Notes: generated by a model not told the origin, from the sequence alone. A DNA stretch of 64,000 bases from an uncultured Lachnospiraceae bacterium (GCA_900550475.1 URSA01000006.1:1-64000); one strand, 5' to 3'. Shown: positions 13,643 to 22,104, counted from the stretch's first letter. Translations and numbers: made by a program.

Positions 13643-15682
13643 TTATTTGTTCAGATCCAGCTCGATGTCACCGGAGAATACCTTATCTTCCTTACCAAGT
13701 GCGTTCGGGATGATGGTGAAGGTATTGGAGATACCGTCCTGAGCATCCTCGAAGTTGATCTTGGATACGGAAGACAGGGATGCGATAGCACCGTGGGTAT
13801 CGCGTCCGTGCATCGGGTTAGCACCGGGTGCGAAAGGCTGTCCCTTCTTACGTCCGTCCGGAGTATTACCTGTTGCCTTACCGTAGGTAACGTTGGAGGT
13901 AATGGTCAGGATGGAGGTGGTAGGAATACCGTTTCTGTAGGTGTGATGTCTGCGGACAGCGGTCATGAACTTGTGAACGATCTCACGGGCAATGCTGTCT
14001 ACGCGGTCATCATCGTTTCCGTACTTAGGGAAGTCTCCGGTGGTCTTGAAGTCAACGATAACGCCGTCCTCATCACGGATTACTTCAACCTTAGCGTACT
14101 TGATAGCGGACAGGGAGTCTGCTACGATGGAAAGACCTGCAACACCGGTTGCAAAGTAACGCTTTACATCTCTGTCATGGAGAGCCATCTCTGCTCTCTC
14201 ATAGCAGTACTTGTCATGCATATAGTGGATGATGTTCAGGGTGTTTACATAAACATCTGCCTGCCACTCCATCATGTCGGTGAACTTATCCAGTACATCA
14301 TCGTAATCAAGGACATCGCCGGCAACAGGACGATACTTAGGACCAACCTGCTTCTTGGTAACTTCGTCAACACCGCCGTTCAAAGCGTACAGCAGACACT
14401 TAGCCAGATTAGCACGGGCGCCGAAGAACTGCATTTCCTTACCGATAACCATGGAGGATACGCAGCATGCGATGCCGTAGTCGTCGCCGTGGATAGGTCT
14501 CATCAGATCATCGTTCTCATACTGGATGGAAGAGGTCTGGATGGACATCTTAGCGCAGTATTTCTTCCAGTTCTCAGGAAGTCTTGTGGACCACAGAACT
14601 GTCAGGTTGGGCTCGGGTGAAGCACCCAGGTTGGTCAGGGTGTGCAGATAACGGAAGCTCATCTTGGTAACCATGGGACGTCCGTCAACGCCTACACCGC
14701 CCAGAGACTCGGTTACCCATACAGGGTCACCTGCGAAGATCTGGTTGTACTCAGGTGTACGAGCGAACTTCACGCAACGCAGCTTCATGATGAAGTGATC
14801 TACGAACTCCTGAATCTGCTCCTCGGTGAAGGTGCCGTTCTTTAAGTCTCTCTGTGCATAGCAGTCAAGGAAGGTGGAAGTACGTCCAAGGGACATAGCA
14901 GCACCGTTCTGCTCCTTAACAGCACACAGATATCCGAAGTAAGTCCACTGGATAGCTTCCCTTACGTTAGCTGCGGGCTTGGAAATATCGAAGCCGTAGG
15001 ATGCAGCCATCTCCTTCATCAGCTTAAGGGCAACCATCTGCTCGGAAATCTCTTCACGAAGACGGATCACGTCATCGGTCATAACACGTCCGGTGGAATC
15101 CTTCTGTGCCTGCTTGTCCTCAAGCAGTCTGTCAATACCGTACAGAGCAACACGTCTGTAATCGCCAATGATACGTCCGCGGCCGTAAGCATCGGGAAGA
15201 CCGGTAATGATATGGGAAGAACGGCAAGCTCTCATCTCCTGATTGTAAGCATCGAAGCAGCCTGCGTTATGGGTCTTTCTGTGTACGGAGAAGAACTCGC
15301 TGATCTCGGGATCTACCTCGTAGCCGTTGTCGGAGCAAGCTTTCTCAGCCATTCTGATACCGCCGTAAGGCTGCAGAGAACGCTTGAAGGGCTTGTCGGT
15401 CTGGAAACCAACGATGGTCTCCTTGCTCTTGTCAAGGTATCCGGGGCCGTGGGAAGTAATGGTAGATACAACCTTGGTATCCATATCCAGAACACCGCCG
15501 GCTTCTCTCTCCTTCTTCTGCAGGTCAAGTACCTGTGCCCATAAGTCTTTTGTGTTTTGTGTAGCCGGAGCCAGGAAAGACTCATCTCCGTCATACGGAG
15601 TATAGTTCTTCTGGATGAAATCACGCACGTTGATCTCGTAATCCCACTTGCCGCCTACAAAATCGTTCCATTCAGGTCTCAT
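13643..15682 (-). CDS. pflB: Pyruvate formate-lyase catalytic chain lacking the glycyl-radical domain
   Basis: This 679-residue chain matches PFL, which turns pyruvate and CoA into acetyl-CoA and formate. The active-site pair Cys406-Cys407 lies in DYGIACCVSS. PFL-typical stretches include GLPDAYGRGRIIGDYRRVALYG, RTSTFLDCYAQRDL and SNVTYGKATGNTPDGRKKG. Full-length PFL has about 750-760 residues. This protein stops after ISNTFTIIPNALGKEDKVFSGDIELDLNK, just before the radical domain, which is supplied by a separate gene two positions downstream. AGGAGG lies nine bases before the ATG, and the promoter is about 75 bp further up. Confidence 0.96.
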   Translation of the reverse strand: MRPEWNDFVGGKWDYEINVRDFIQKNYTPYDGDESFLAPATQNTKDLWAQVLDLQKKEREAGGVLDMDTKVVSTITSHGPGYLDKSKETIVGFQTDKPFKRSLQPYGGIRMAEKACSDNGYEVDPEISEFFSVHRKTHNAGCFDAYNQEMRACRSSHIITGLPDAYGRGRIIGDYRRVALYGIDRLLEDKQAQKDSTGRVMTDDVIRLREEISEQMVALKLMKEMAASYGFDISKPAANVREAIQWTYFGYLCAVKEQNGAAMSLGRTSTFLDCYAQRDLKNGTFTEEQIQEFVDHFIMKLRCVKFARTPEYNQIFAGDPVWVTESLGGVGVDGRPMVTKMSFRYLHTLTNLGASPEPNLTVLWSTRLPENWKKYCAKMSIQTSSIQYENDDLMRPIHGDDYGIACCVSSMVIGKEMQFFGARANLAKCLLYALNGGVDEVTKKQVGPKYRPVAGDVLDYDDVLDKFTDMMEWQADVYVNTLNIIHYMHDKYCYERAEMALHDRDVKRYFATGVAGLSIVADSLSAIKYAKVEVIRDEDGVIVDFKTTGDFPKYGNDDDRVDSIAREIVHKFMTAVRRHHTYRNGIPTTSILTITSNVTYGKATGNTPDGRKKGQPFAPGANPMHGRDTHGAIASLSSVSKINFEDAQDGISNTFTIIPNALGKEDKVFSGDIELDLNK

Positions 15683-15756
15683 TTTGAAATAGCCTCCTAT
15701 TAAAATTTGAATTAGGTTGATAATGTATGTTAAATTACAGCTAATCCTATGGTTTC

Positions 15757-15785
15757 ATTATATGGAAAAGGTGTATAACCGTCAA
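15757..15785 (-). promoter_or_regulatory. Promoter of the pflB operon
   Basis: On the minus strand TTGACG and TATAAT are 17 bp apart, a near-consensus vegetative promoter. The leader of about 70 nt is AT-rich. No clear Rex or FNR site was recognised. Confidence 0.85.
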
Positions 15786-15874
15786 GTGAGCCCGTGTACT
15801 TTTTTTGGTACAAATCCGCAATTTTACACATGTTTTAGAAAAAAGACAAAAAATTTTCATAAAGAAGGAATGAC

Positions 15875-15903
15875 TTGCCAACAGAGGGGGAAAGTAATAT
15901 ACT
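15875..15903 (+). promoter_or_regulatory. Promoter of the DUF1858 gene
   Basis: TTGCCA at 15875-15880 and TATACT at 15898-15903 are 17 bp apart. It is divergent from the pflB promoter in the same intergenic region. Confidence 0.75.
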
Positions 15904-15973
15904 GAGACATACAAAAGGAGCCCTCGGGCATCCGGACACATGAGTTGCTTAACCGGCAGAAGGAGAGGAAACA

Positions 15974-16165
15974 ATGGAAAATATTACGAAGGATATGACG
16001 ATAGGAGAAATCTTGAGAAAGGCACCTCAGGTAGCCCCCGTTCTGATGGAGGCCGGAATGCACTGCCTTGGCTGTCCGTCCGCACAGGGAGAGACGCTTG
16101 AGGAAGCGGCTATGGTTCACGGAATGGATATCGATGAGCTGATGAAAGCAATAGCAGAGCTGTAA
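15974..16165 (+). CDS. DUF1858 domain protein
   Basis: This 63-residue protein matches the DUF1858 domain: MTIGEILRKAPQVAPVLMEAG followed by MHCLGCPSAQGETLEEAAMVHG. The CLGC pair resembles the HxCxxC motif of hybrid-cluster and ScdA/RIC-type N-termini, which suggests metal or Fe-S handling. The family has no proven biochemical role. AAGGAGAGG precedes the ATG and it has its own promoter. Its divergent arrangement with pflB hints at anaerobic co-regulation, which is inference only. Confidence 0.88.
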   Translation: MENITKDMTIGEILRKAPQVAPVLMEAGMHCLGCPSAQGETLEEAAMVHGMDIDELMKAIAEL

Positions 16166-16195
16166 AAAGAGAAAAAAGTAAAAAACAGTAAAAAA

Positions 16196-16228
16196 ACAGG
16201 CGTCACGGATTTTACCCGCGGCGCCTGT
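16196..16228 (-). terminator. Terminator of mecA (convergent region)
   Basis: ACAGGCG and CGCCTGT form the base of a stem with further GC pairs inside. On the minus strand it is followed by TTTTTTT, so it ends the mecA transcript. It may also stop the DUF1858 transcript. Confidence 0.8.
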
Positions 16229-16241
16229 CGGCATTTTGACT

Positions 16242-17000
16242 TTACAGAACGGAGAGCACCTGCAGGGCGTTTCCTGCCACAACGGCGGTAAAGTGCTCTT
16301 CCAGATAGGAGCGGCTTGCCGGAAAACTCTTTCTCGGCGTACCGTACTCGGATAAGATATTGCAGATCCGGTTGTATTCCTTGGGGGTCAGCCCCTTGCC
16401 GGACACCACCAGAAGGTAAATGCCATCAGATTCATCCTTGTATAAGGAGTTCTCGCCGACAAAATTTTTGCCCAGCATGCCGGCTATGCTGGTAACCGCG
16501 TAGAGAGAGCGGAAGAGGAAGATCCGGGTCAGCCCCGATACATCGTTCTCCTCGTCGGAGGGCGTCTTGGAGCTTTCTCTGTTTTCCCCGGCGGCAAGCT
16601 TTTCAGCCGCCTTGCGTCCCTCATGGAGCTTCTTGAACAGATCCAGAACCTCATCGGTTCCGTCCATGGGCTCGTCGATACCGTCGTCATCGCTGTCCTC
16701 CTCGTCGTGGACGGAGGGGGCGAACTTGGAAAAACGGGTATCCAGTTCTTCGGGATCCTCTACTTTCGTAATGATCAGGACGATACACTCTGAGTTGAGC
16801 GGGATCGCCTCTATCATAAGCGGAATGTCCTCCGCCTCAAAACCACATTCAAAAGATGCCTGCTGCATCATGTCGCGGAACAGATTCTTTGCCTTCTCCG
16901 TTCCATATGCAAGTTCACTGATTTTTAATTCGCGGTCGGCCAGATCCTCGCGGGTCAGTGTACAGCGAATTTGGTTTTCATTCACTTTTTCAATTTTCAT
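16242..17000 (-). CDS. mecA: Adaptor protein MecA
   Basis: This 252-residue protein has the MecA layout. The N-terminal substrate-binding part begins MKIEKVNENQIRCTLTREDL, with AKNLFRDMMQQASFECGF. An acidic linker (HDEEDSDDDGIDE, residues about 100-115) follows, then a C-terminal ClpC-binding domain from about residue 160. MecA delivers proteins such as competence or sporulation regulators to the ClpCP protease. AAGGATG lies before the ATG. The promoter carries a perfect palindrome over the -10 region. It is a monocistronic gene. Confidence 0.93.
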   Translation of the reverse strand: MKIEKVNENQIRCTLTREDLADRELKISELAYGTEKAKNLFRDMMQQASFECGFEAEDIPLMIEAIPLNSECIVLIITKVEDPEELDTRFSKFAPSVHDEEDSDDDGIDEPMDGTDEVLDLFKKLHEGRKAAEKLAAGENRESSKTPSDEENDVSGLTRIFLFRSLYAVTSIAGMLGKNFVGENSLYKDESDGIYLLVVSGKGLTPKEYNRICNILSEYGTPRKSFPASRSYLEEHFTAVVAGNALQVLSVL

Positions 17001-17071
17001 GCTATCACATCCTTACTATTAAGATACTGCACTCTTGTTGGTCGGTGACTGAAACTCCCGTGAATCTGATT

Positions 17072-17106
17072 AAAAGTATATTATACTTTTCGTGCATCTA
17101 AGTCAA
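17072..17106 (-). promoter_or_regulatory. mecA promoter with palindromic operator
   Basis: On the minus strand TTGACT (17101-17106) and TAATAT (17078-17083) are 17 bp apart. A perfect 19-bp palindrome, AAAAGTATA-T-TATACTTTT (17072-17090), covers the -10 element and could be a repressor site. Confidence 0.65.
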
Positions 17107-17163
17107 GAGAGATGAAACAGTTTAACGTTTTTTAATAAAATTTCCATTTTTATAATATTTCAC

Positions 17164-17192
17164 TTGCAAAAGAACGAAGAATTGCATATAAT
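17164..17192 (+). promoter_or_regulatory. Promoter upstream of a 19-residue ORF
   Basis: TTGCAA at 17164-17169 and TATAAT at 17187-17192 are 17 bp apart. It starts a plus-strand transcript in the gap between mecA and the next gene. Confidence 0.75.
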
Positions 17193-17234
17193 GAAATCCT
17201 GAGATGTCTCCGGCAATCGGTACGGGGAGGAGGC

Positions 17235-17294
17235 ATGGCGGTACTTATCTATTTTTTCTTTAATTTTTTTGTGAAATTATTCTTGTCCGCATAG
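17235..17294 (+). CDS. Candidate 19-residue hydrophobic peptide
   Basis: A promoter with near-consensus boxes is followed 36 bp downstream by GGGGAGGAGG and an ATG that opens MAVLIYFFFNFFVKLFLSA. This would be a single membrane-spanning or membrane-surface peptide with one lysine. Such short hydrophobic peptides include type I toxins and small membrane modulators, but no antisense RNA was identified. The ribosome site is close to the ATG. The call rests on signals only, and chance cannot be excluded. Confidence 0.4.
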   Translation: MAVLIYFFFNFFVKLFLSA

Positions 17295-17527
17295 GCTGAT
17301 ACAGTAATAGTATGCGGATGTCTTACAGGCTTATGTGTCTGTTTCTGATTCAATTATTTCCAAATTTTTTGCTCGTTTTAATTCGATTTACAGGAGGTTA
17401 CAACAAAGTACAGCCGGGGCATTTCTTTTGACACAAGCAGCGTGGATAACAGAGGGGCAGTATATCACGGGATCCTTATGGAATGTCGGCTGTGTTTTCC
17501 GCGCCGGAAAAGAAAGGGGGGAAGCGT

Positions 17528-17740
17528 GTGTATGAAGAAAGCGAACAGGAAATGACAGAGAAGCTCAGACAGGTGGAAAAAAGCGGCGTGAGCCTTTTTC
17601 TTGAGGGCAGACCTGCCGCACCGGAGGATATTGCATACAAATGCGTCCGGGAGGAGACAGTCTATATGGCGGATTATATTCTGGACGAGTCCGGGATCCT
17701 GAAAGAGCTTCGATACGATAAAGTGACCGACTGGAAGTAG
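17528..17740 (+). CDS. Uncharacterised small protein
   Basis: The reading frame encodes about 70 residues from GTG 17528, with GGGGGG six or more bases upstream. It can extend to ATG 17483. The protein is hydrophilic, with a helical N-terminus (EEMTEKLRQVEKSG-type composition) and a segment VSLFLEGRPAAPEDIAY, then VYMADYILDESGILKELRYD. No family is recognised. It looks like a globular cytoplasmic protein with normal codon use. The 230 bases between the 19-residue ORF and this start hold no other recognisable gene. Confidence 0.6.
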   Translation: MYEESEQEMTEKLRQVEKSGVSLFLEGRPAAPEDIAYKCVREETVYMADYILDESGILKELRYDKVTDWK

Positions 17741-17944
17741 GATACATGTCAGTGCCCTTCCGGAATAAGTCGGTTCCGGCCGCCTCCGCAGTGAAGGAAC
17801 ACGGTATGGGAATGCCTCTCGACCGTGACGGCTGCGGAAGGCTGTACCGGACATAATTTGCGGTAATGCGGAATTTGTCAAAATTGGTAATGACGCAGGC
17901 GGAAGAGTTTGCTATAATAAAAGGCGTGATTGGAGGACGGGTGC

Positions 17945-19666
17945 ATGAAAAAGATCATACCGGTATTGATAGCCATTGTGCTGATCATTATTATAGGAGG
18001 AGTCGCGTTCGGCTCGCAAATCGTGGAGAAATATTCTTATTCCCAGGAGAAGGCGGATCTTTACGAGTATTTCCATATCGTGAAGGAGGAAGAGGTTCCC
18101 ATCATCCTGCAGGATGCCCTGATCGAACAGAAAGCGGTGATGTCGGACGGCGTCTGCTATTTTGATCTGGATACTGTGCATACCTATTTTAATGAAAGAT
18201 TTTACATCGACAGGCAGGAGCAGCTCCTCCTCTATACCACGCCGACGGAAGTGATCCGCACGGAGCTTGAGAGCAGCGAATACAGGGTGAACGGCGAGAC
18301 GGCGGACGCGGGTTACCGGATTGCTTTTGCGCGCACCGCGGGCGAAGAGACCGTCTATTACATTGCGGCGGATTTCGTGAAACAATACACAAATTTCTCC
18401 TATGAAGTGTTCGAGGAGCCCTGCCATATGCAGATCTATACGGAATGGGGAGAGAGACAGGCTGCGGATATTACGAAGAATACCGCCGTGCGCATCCTGG
18501 GCGGCGTGAAAAGCCCCATCCTGCGTCAGATTACGGCAGGGGAGACCGTGACGATCCTTGAGAAGATGGAAACATGGTGCAAGGTCAAGACGGAGGATGC
18601 CTATATCGGCTACGTTGAAAATAAATTTCTGGAAAACGAGAGAATCGAGACACAGACGCCGGTGACGGACTATGTCGTTCCCGAGTACACCTCCCTGACA
18701 AAGGATCACAAGATCAGTCTGGGCTGGCATGCCATCTACGCCACCTCCGGCAACGGAACCCTGAATGAGGTTGCGGGAAATGCGGGCAGTCTGAATGTGA
18801 TCGCGCCCACATGGTTCAGCGTCTCCGACGGGATGGGCGGGCTGCGGAGCTTTGCGGAGGCTTCCTATGTGAAGAAGGCTCACGAAAAGGGACTTGAAGT
18901 GTGGGGCGTGGTAGACGATTTCAACTATGAGGATACGGCTGGAACCGATGTGGATGTTCCGGCGGTTCTCGCTGCAACCACCACCCGGACGGCGCTCATC
19001 GACAACATCATGGCGGCGGCTGCCGAGTGCGGCATGGATGGCGTCAATATCGACTTTGAGAGGATCAATGATGCCCGGACGGGGGAGGATTTTGTGCAAT
19101 TCCTGCGGGAGCTGTCCATCCGCTGCAGACAGGCAGGGCTTGTGTTCTCCATCGACAATTATGTGCCCTACGAGTTCAACGCACGATACAATCTGAAGGA
19201 GCAGGGCGCGGTGGCGGATTATGTGATCATCATGGCATATGACGAGCATTGGGCGGGCAGCCCGGAGGCGGGAAGCGTGTCCTCCATCGATTATGTCCGC
19301 TATTCCATTGAAAAGACCTCGAGCTACATGGACAGCAGGAAGATCATCACGGCGCTGCCTTTCTATACAAGATTGTGGAAGACGGTGGGAACGCAGGTAT
19401 CCAGCGAGGCGTATCCCATGACCAGCGTGGACAAGGTGCTGGCGACCTATGGCATGGAAAAGACATGGGACGAGACGACCAGCCAGAACTATGCGGAGAT
19501 TACGGTGGGAGACACCTTCTACCAGATGTGGGTGGAGGATGTGCAGTCCATCGGCGTGAAACTGAATGTGATGCAGAACTACGATCTTGGCGGTGTGGCT
19601 GCATGGCGGCTGGGCTATGAGCCTGCGGCAGTGTGGGACATGATCGGGGCTTACCTGCAGCAGTAG
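17945..19666 (+). CDS. GH18 family glycosidase with SH3-type domain, membrane anchored
   Basis: The protein of about 573 residues has an N-terminal signal anchor (KKIIPVLIAIVLIIIIGGVAFG). A copper-amine-oxidase-like region of about residues 40-140 follows, then an SH3-like domain near 155-235 (AVRILGGVKSPIL...GYVEN), then a GH18 barrel. The catalytic DxxxxDxE motif is DGVNIDFE with Glu372, and the barrel has MAYDEHWAGSPEAG. This architecture matches YaaH/YdhD-type cell-wall glycosidases that act on peptidoglycan or spore cortex. ATG 17945 has GGAGG eight bases upstream. A TATAAT lies at 17913-17918 with a weak -35. The amidase gene follows, suggesting joint wall remodelling. Confidence 0.9.
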   Translation: MKKIIPVLIAIVLIIIIGGVAFGSQIVEKYSYSQEKADLYEYFHIVKEEEVPIILQDALIEQKAVMSDGVCYFDLDTVHTYFNERFYIDRQEQLLLYTTPTEVIRTELESSEYRVNGETADAGYRIAFARTAGEETVYYIAADFVKQYTNFSYEVFEEPCHMQIYTEWGERQAADITKNTAVRILGGVKSPILRQITAGETVTILEKMETWCKVKTEDAYIGYVENKFLENERIETQTPVTDYVVPEYTSLTKDHKISLGWHAIYATSGNGTLNEVAGNAGSLNVIAPTWFSVSDGMGGLRSFAEASYVKKAHEKGLEVWGVVDDFNYEDTAGTDVDVPAVLAATTTRTALIDNIMAAAAECGMDGVNIDFERINDARTGEDFVQFLRELSIRCRQAGLVFSIDNYVPYEFNARYNLKEQGAVADYVIIMAYDEHWAGSPEAGSVSSIDYVRYSIEKTSSYMDSRKIITALPFYTRLWKTVGTQVSSEAYPMTSVDKVLATYGMEKTWDETTSQNYAEITVGDTFYQMWVEDVQSIGVKLNVMQNYDLGGVAAWRLGYEPAAVWDMIGAYLQQ

Positions 19667-19745
19667 AGGGGAGGCAGGTGCATAATGGCATCTGCCTTCA
19701 CATATACTTTGGTGAACGGTATATGGTGTATAAGGAAGAAACCGG

Positions 19746-20456
19746 ATGTTCCGTATAAAGAAAAGAATGTATATTCCTGCCGCAGCGGCGGTACTGCTGG
19801 CGGCAGCCTCGCTGCTTGCCGTAATGGGATGGGACAGAGGAAAGCTTACCTCGGCACAGGGAGGAACGTCTGGAGAACGCTGTGTTGTGCTGGATGCGGG
19901 ACATGGAGGCGATGATCCCGGAAAGATCGGGATCAACGGCGCGCTGGAGAAGGATGTCAATCTTGCTATCACACTGTTGGTCAAGCAATATTTGGAGGAG
20001 AGCGACATCAGGGTGGTGCTGACGAGGGAAACCTCGGAAGGGCTCTACGATGCAGGGGCGTCCAACAAGAAGGTGCAGGATATGAAACGGCGCATCGGCA
20101 TAATCGAAGAGAACAGCCCGGATGTGACGGTGAGCATACACCAGAACAGCTACCCGGAGGAGTATGTGCACGGTGCGCAGGTCTTTTATTATACGGGCAG
20201 CGAGGAAGGAAAAGCGCTGGCGGAAAAAATCCAGAGGCGTCTGGTGGAAGGCGTGGATCCGGAAAATAAAAGACAGGTCAAGGCAAACGACAGCTATTAC
20301 TTGCTGAAAAAGACCCGCGTTCCCATCGTGATCGTGGAGTGCGGCTTTTTGAGCAATGCAGAAGAGTCGGAGAAACTTTGCACGGAGGAATACCGGGAGA
20401 AGCTGGCATGGCAGATCCATCTGGGCATCGTGCAGTACTTAAATTCTGAAAAATAG
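19746..20456 (+). CDS. N-acetylmuramoyl-L-alanine amidase (Amidase_3)
   Basis: This 236-residue exported enzyme cleaves the bond between MurNAc and the stem peptide. After a signal anchor (residues 8-28), zinc ligands are visible: His53 in VLDAGHGG, His132 in VSIHQNSY, and the catalytic Glu198 in VECGFLSN. The size and single domain resemble CwlD, the spore-cortex amidase, but no cortex-specific feature decides this. AGGAAG precedes the ATG by eight bases. It follows the GH18 gene in the same direction. Confidence 0.92.
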   Translation: MFRIKKRMYIPAAAAVLLAAASLLAVMGWDRGKLTSAQGGTSGERCVVLDAGHGGDDPGKIGINGALEKDVNLAITLLVKQYLEESDIRVVLTRETSEGLYDAGASNKKVQDMKRRIGIIEENSPDVTVSIHQNSYPEEYVHGAQVFYYTGSEEGKALAEKIQRRLVEGVDPENKRQVKANDSYYLLKKTRVPIVIVECGFLSNAEESEKLCTEEYREKLAWQIHLGIVQYLNSEK

Positions 20457-20480
20457 AGATTTCGCCGTTCGGACGGCAGA

Positions 20481-21557
20481 ATGTGTGGACAAATGCAAAC
20501 GAAAGTAATTACATGTATGGAGGAAGAGGACAAAAGCTGTCTGCGTGAGGCGGGGGAGATTTTGCGCGCGGGCGGTCTGGTGGCGTTTCCCACAGAGACG
20601 GTCTACGGGCTCGGCGGAGATGCGCTGAACCGGGAATCCTCCAAAAAAATCTATGCGGCGAAGGGACGCCCCTCCGACAATCCGCTCATTGTGCATATCT
20701 GCAGGTGGGAGGACATTTACCGCATTGTCTCGGATGCACCGCAGCATGCGGATATCCTGAAAAAGGCAAAGAAGCTGTCGGATGCGTTCTGGCCGGGTCC
20801 CCTGACCATGATCCTGCCGAAGTCTGAGGAGGTGCCTCGTGAGACCACCGGCGGTCTTAACACGGTGGCGGTGCGCTTTCCCTCCCATAAGACGGCGGCA
20901 GCACTCATAAGCTATGCGGGCGGCTACGTGGCGGCACCCAGCGCCAACACATCGGGAAAGCCCAGCCCCACACAGGCAAAGTATGTGCTGGAGGATATGG
21001 ACGGCCGCATTGACATGGTGATTGACGGCGGGGAGGTGGGAATCGGTCTGGAATCCACCATCGTCGACCTTACCTGCGATCCGCCGGAGATCCTGAGACC
21101 GGGCTATGTGACGAAGAAGATGCTCTCCGGGGTGCTGGGCAGGGTGGAGACGGACGCGGCAATATTGAGTGAGCACAGCAAGATACCCCCGAAAGCGCCG
21201 GGCATGAAATACAGGCATTATGCCCCCAAGGGCGAGCTGACCATCGTGACGGGAGCACCGGAGCGGGTGACGGAATATGTCAACAGGCAGCTTGCGGAGG
21301 CTTCCTCGGAAGGAAAAAGGACAGGCGTGATCGCCGCGAAGGAAACGGCGGCCTCGTACCTGGCGGACTGCGTGAAGATTGCGGGCAGCAGGCAGGACGA
21401 GCTTTCGGTGGCGAGAAATCTGTATACCATTCTGCGGGAGTTTGATGATGAGCAGGTGGAGGTCATGTATGCGGAAGCCTTCGACGGGGAAGAAATCGGA
21501 CAGGCAATCATGAATCGGTTGTTGAAGGCAGCCGGACATCATGTGATAGAGGTGTAA
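20481..21557 (+). CDS. Threonylcarbamoyl-AMP synthase (Sua5/YwlC type)
   Basis: This 358-residue enzyme makes threonylcarbamoyl-AMP from threonine, bicarbonate and ATP for the t6A37 modification of ANN-reading tRNAs. The N-terminal YrdC domain (about residues 15-205) has GGLVAFPTETVYGLGGDA, KIYAAKGRPSDNPLI and APSANTSGKPSPT. A Sua5 C-terminal domain follows the linker with PGMKYRHYAPKGEL. Length fits the two-domain Sua5 type, not short TsaC. The ribosome site is weak at both ATG 20481 and ATG 20493. rpiB follows 35 bp later. Confidence 0.95.
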   Translation: MCGQMQTKVITCMEEEDKSCLREAGEILRAGGLVAFPTETVYGLGGDALNRESSKKIYAAKGRPSDNPLIVHICRWEDIYRIVSDAPQHADILKKAKKLSDAFWPGPLTMILPKSEEVPRETTGGLNTVAVRFPSHKTAAALISYAGGYVAAPSANTSGKPSPTQAKYVLEDMDGRIDMVIDGGEVGIGLESTIVDLTCDPPEILRPGYVTKKMLSGVLGRVETDAAILSEHSKIPPKAPGMKYRHYAPKGELTIVTGAPERVTEYVNRQLAEASSEGKRTGVIAAKETAASYLADCVKIAGSRQDELSVARNLYTILREFDDEQVEVMYAEAFDGEEIGQAIMNRLLKAAGHHVIEV

Positions 21558-21592
21558 ACCAAAGAGCCGGAAAACGGCGGAAGGAGAAGAAA

Positions 21593-22018
21593 ATGATAGC
21601 AATCGGAAGTGACCATGGCGGATTTGATTTAAAGCAGGTGATCATAGGATACCTGAAGGAGAAGAGCATCCCGTACAGGGATTACGGCTGCCTGGACAAG
21701 AGTTCCTGCGATTATCCTGTGTTTGGCAGGGCAGCGGCGAAGGCAGTGGCGTCCGGCGAATGTGACAGAGGAATCGTGGTGTGCACCACGGGTATCGGCA
21801 TTTCCATCGTGGCGAACAAGGTGCCGGGAATCCGGTGTGCGCTCTGTCAGGATAGTTATTCCGCAAAGATGACGCGTCTGCATAACGATGCCAACATGCT
21901 GGCGCTGGGAGGCGGTATTGTAGGCCCGAGTCTGGCCCTTGAGATCGTGGAGACTTTCCTGAATACGCCCTTTTCCGACGAGGAGAAGCACAAGCGCAGG
22001 ATTGGATTGATCGAATAG
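21593..22018 (+). CDS. rpiB: Ribose-5-phosphate isomerase B
   Basis: This 141-residue enzyme interconverts ribose 5-phosphate and ribulose 5-phosphate in the pentose phosphate pathway. The RpiB signatures are IAIGSDHGGFDLK at the start, the active-site Cys in VVCTTGIGISI, and DANMLALGGGIVG. AAGGAGAAG precedes the ATG. It follows the Sua5 gene in the same operon. An inverted repeat and a promoter for upp begin right at its stop codon. Confidence 0.95.
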   Translation: MIAIGSDHGGFDLKQVIIGYLKEKSIPYRDYGCLDKSSCDYPVFGRAAAKAVASGECDRGIVVCTTGIGISIVANKVPGIRCALCQDSYSAKMTRLHNDANMLALGGGIVGPSLALEIVETFLNTPFSDEEKHKRRIGLIE

Positions 22019-22056
22019 GCGCAAAACTTGTGATTTTGCGCGTAGTGTGGTATACT
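22019..22056 (+). promoter_or_regulatory. Promoter of upp with overlapping inverted repeat
   Basis: TTGTGA (22028-22033) and TATACT (22051-22056) are 17 bp apart, with an extended -10 (TGGTATACT). GCGCAAAA and TTTTGCGC (22019-22041) form a perfect inverted repeat around the -35 box, which may be a regulator site or a weak terminator of rpiB. Confidence 0.65.
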
Positions 22057-22104
22057 GCCAACAGATAGTTTTTCAAAATACAAACAGATGACGGAGGCAT
22101 TAAA

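Noticed and set aside
15721..15745. A Rex or FNR operator at the pflB promoter
   Set aside because: Only one half-like element (TGTTAAATTACAG) is visible, with wrong spacing for a Rex or FNR palindrome.
17912..20008. A 698-residue minus-strand ORF opposite the GH18 gene
   Set aside because: Composition is His/Arg/Leu-rich without domains, it covers a proven family on the other strand, and it has no ribosome site.
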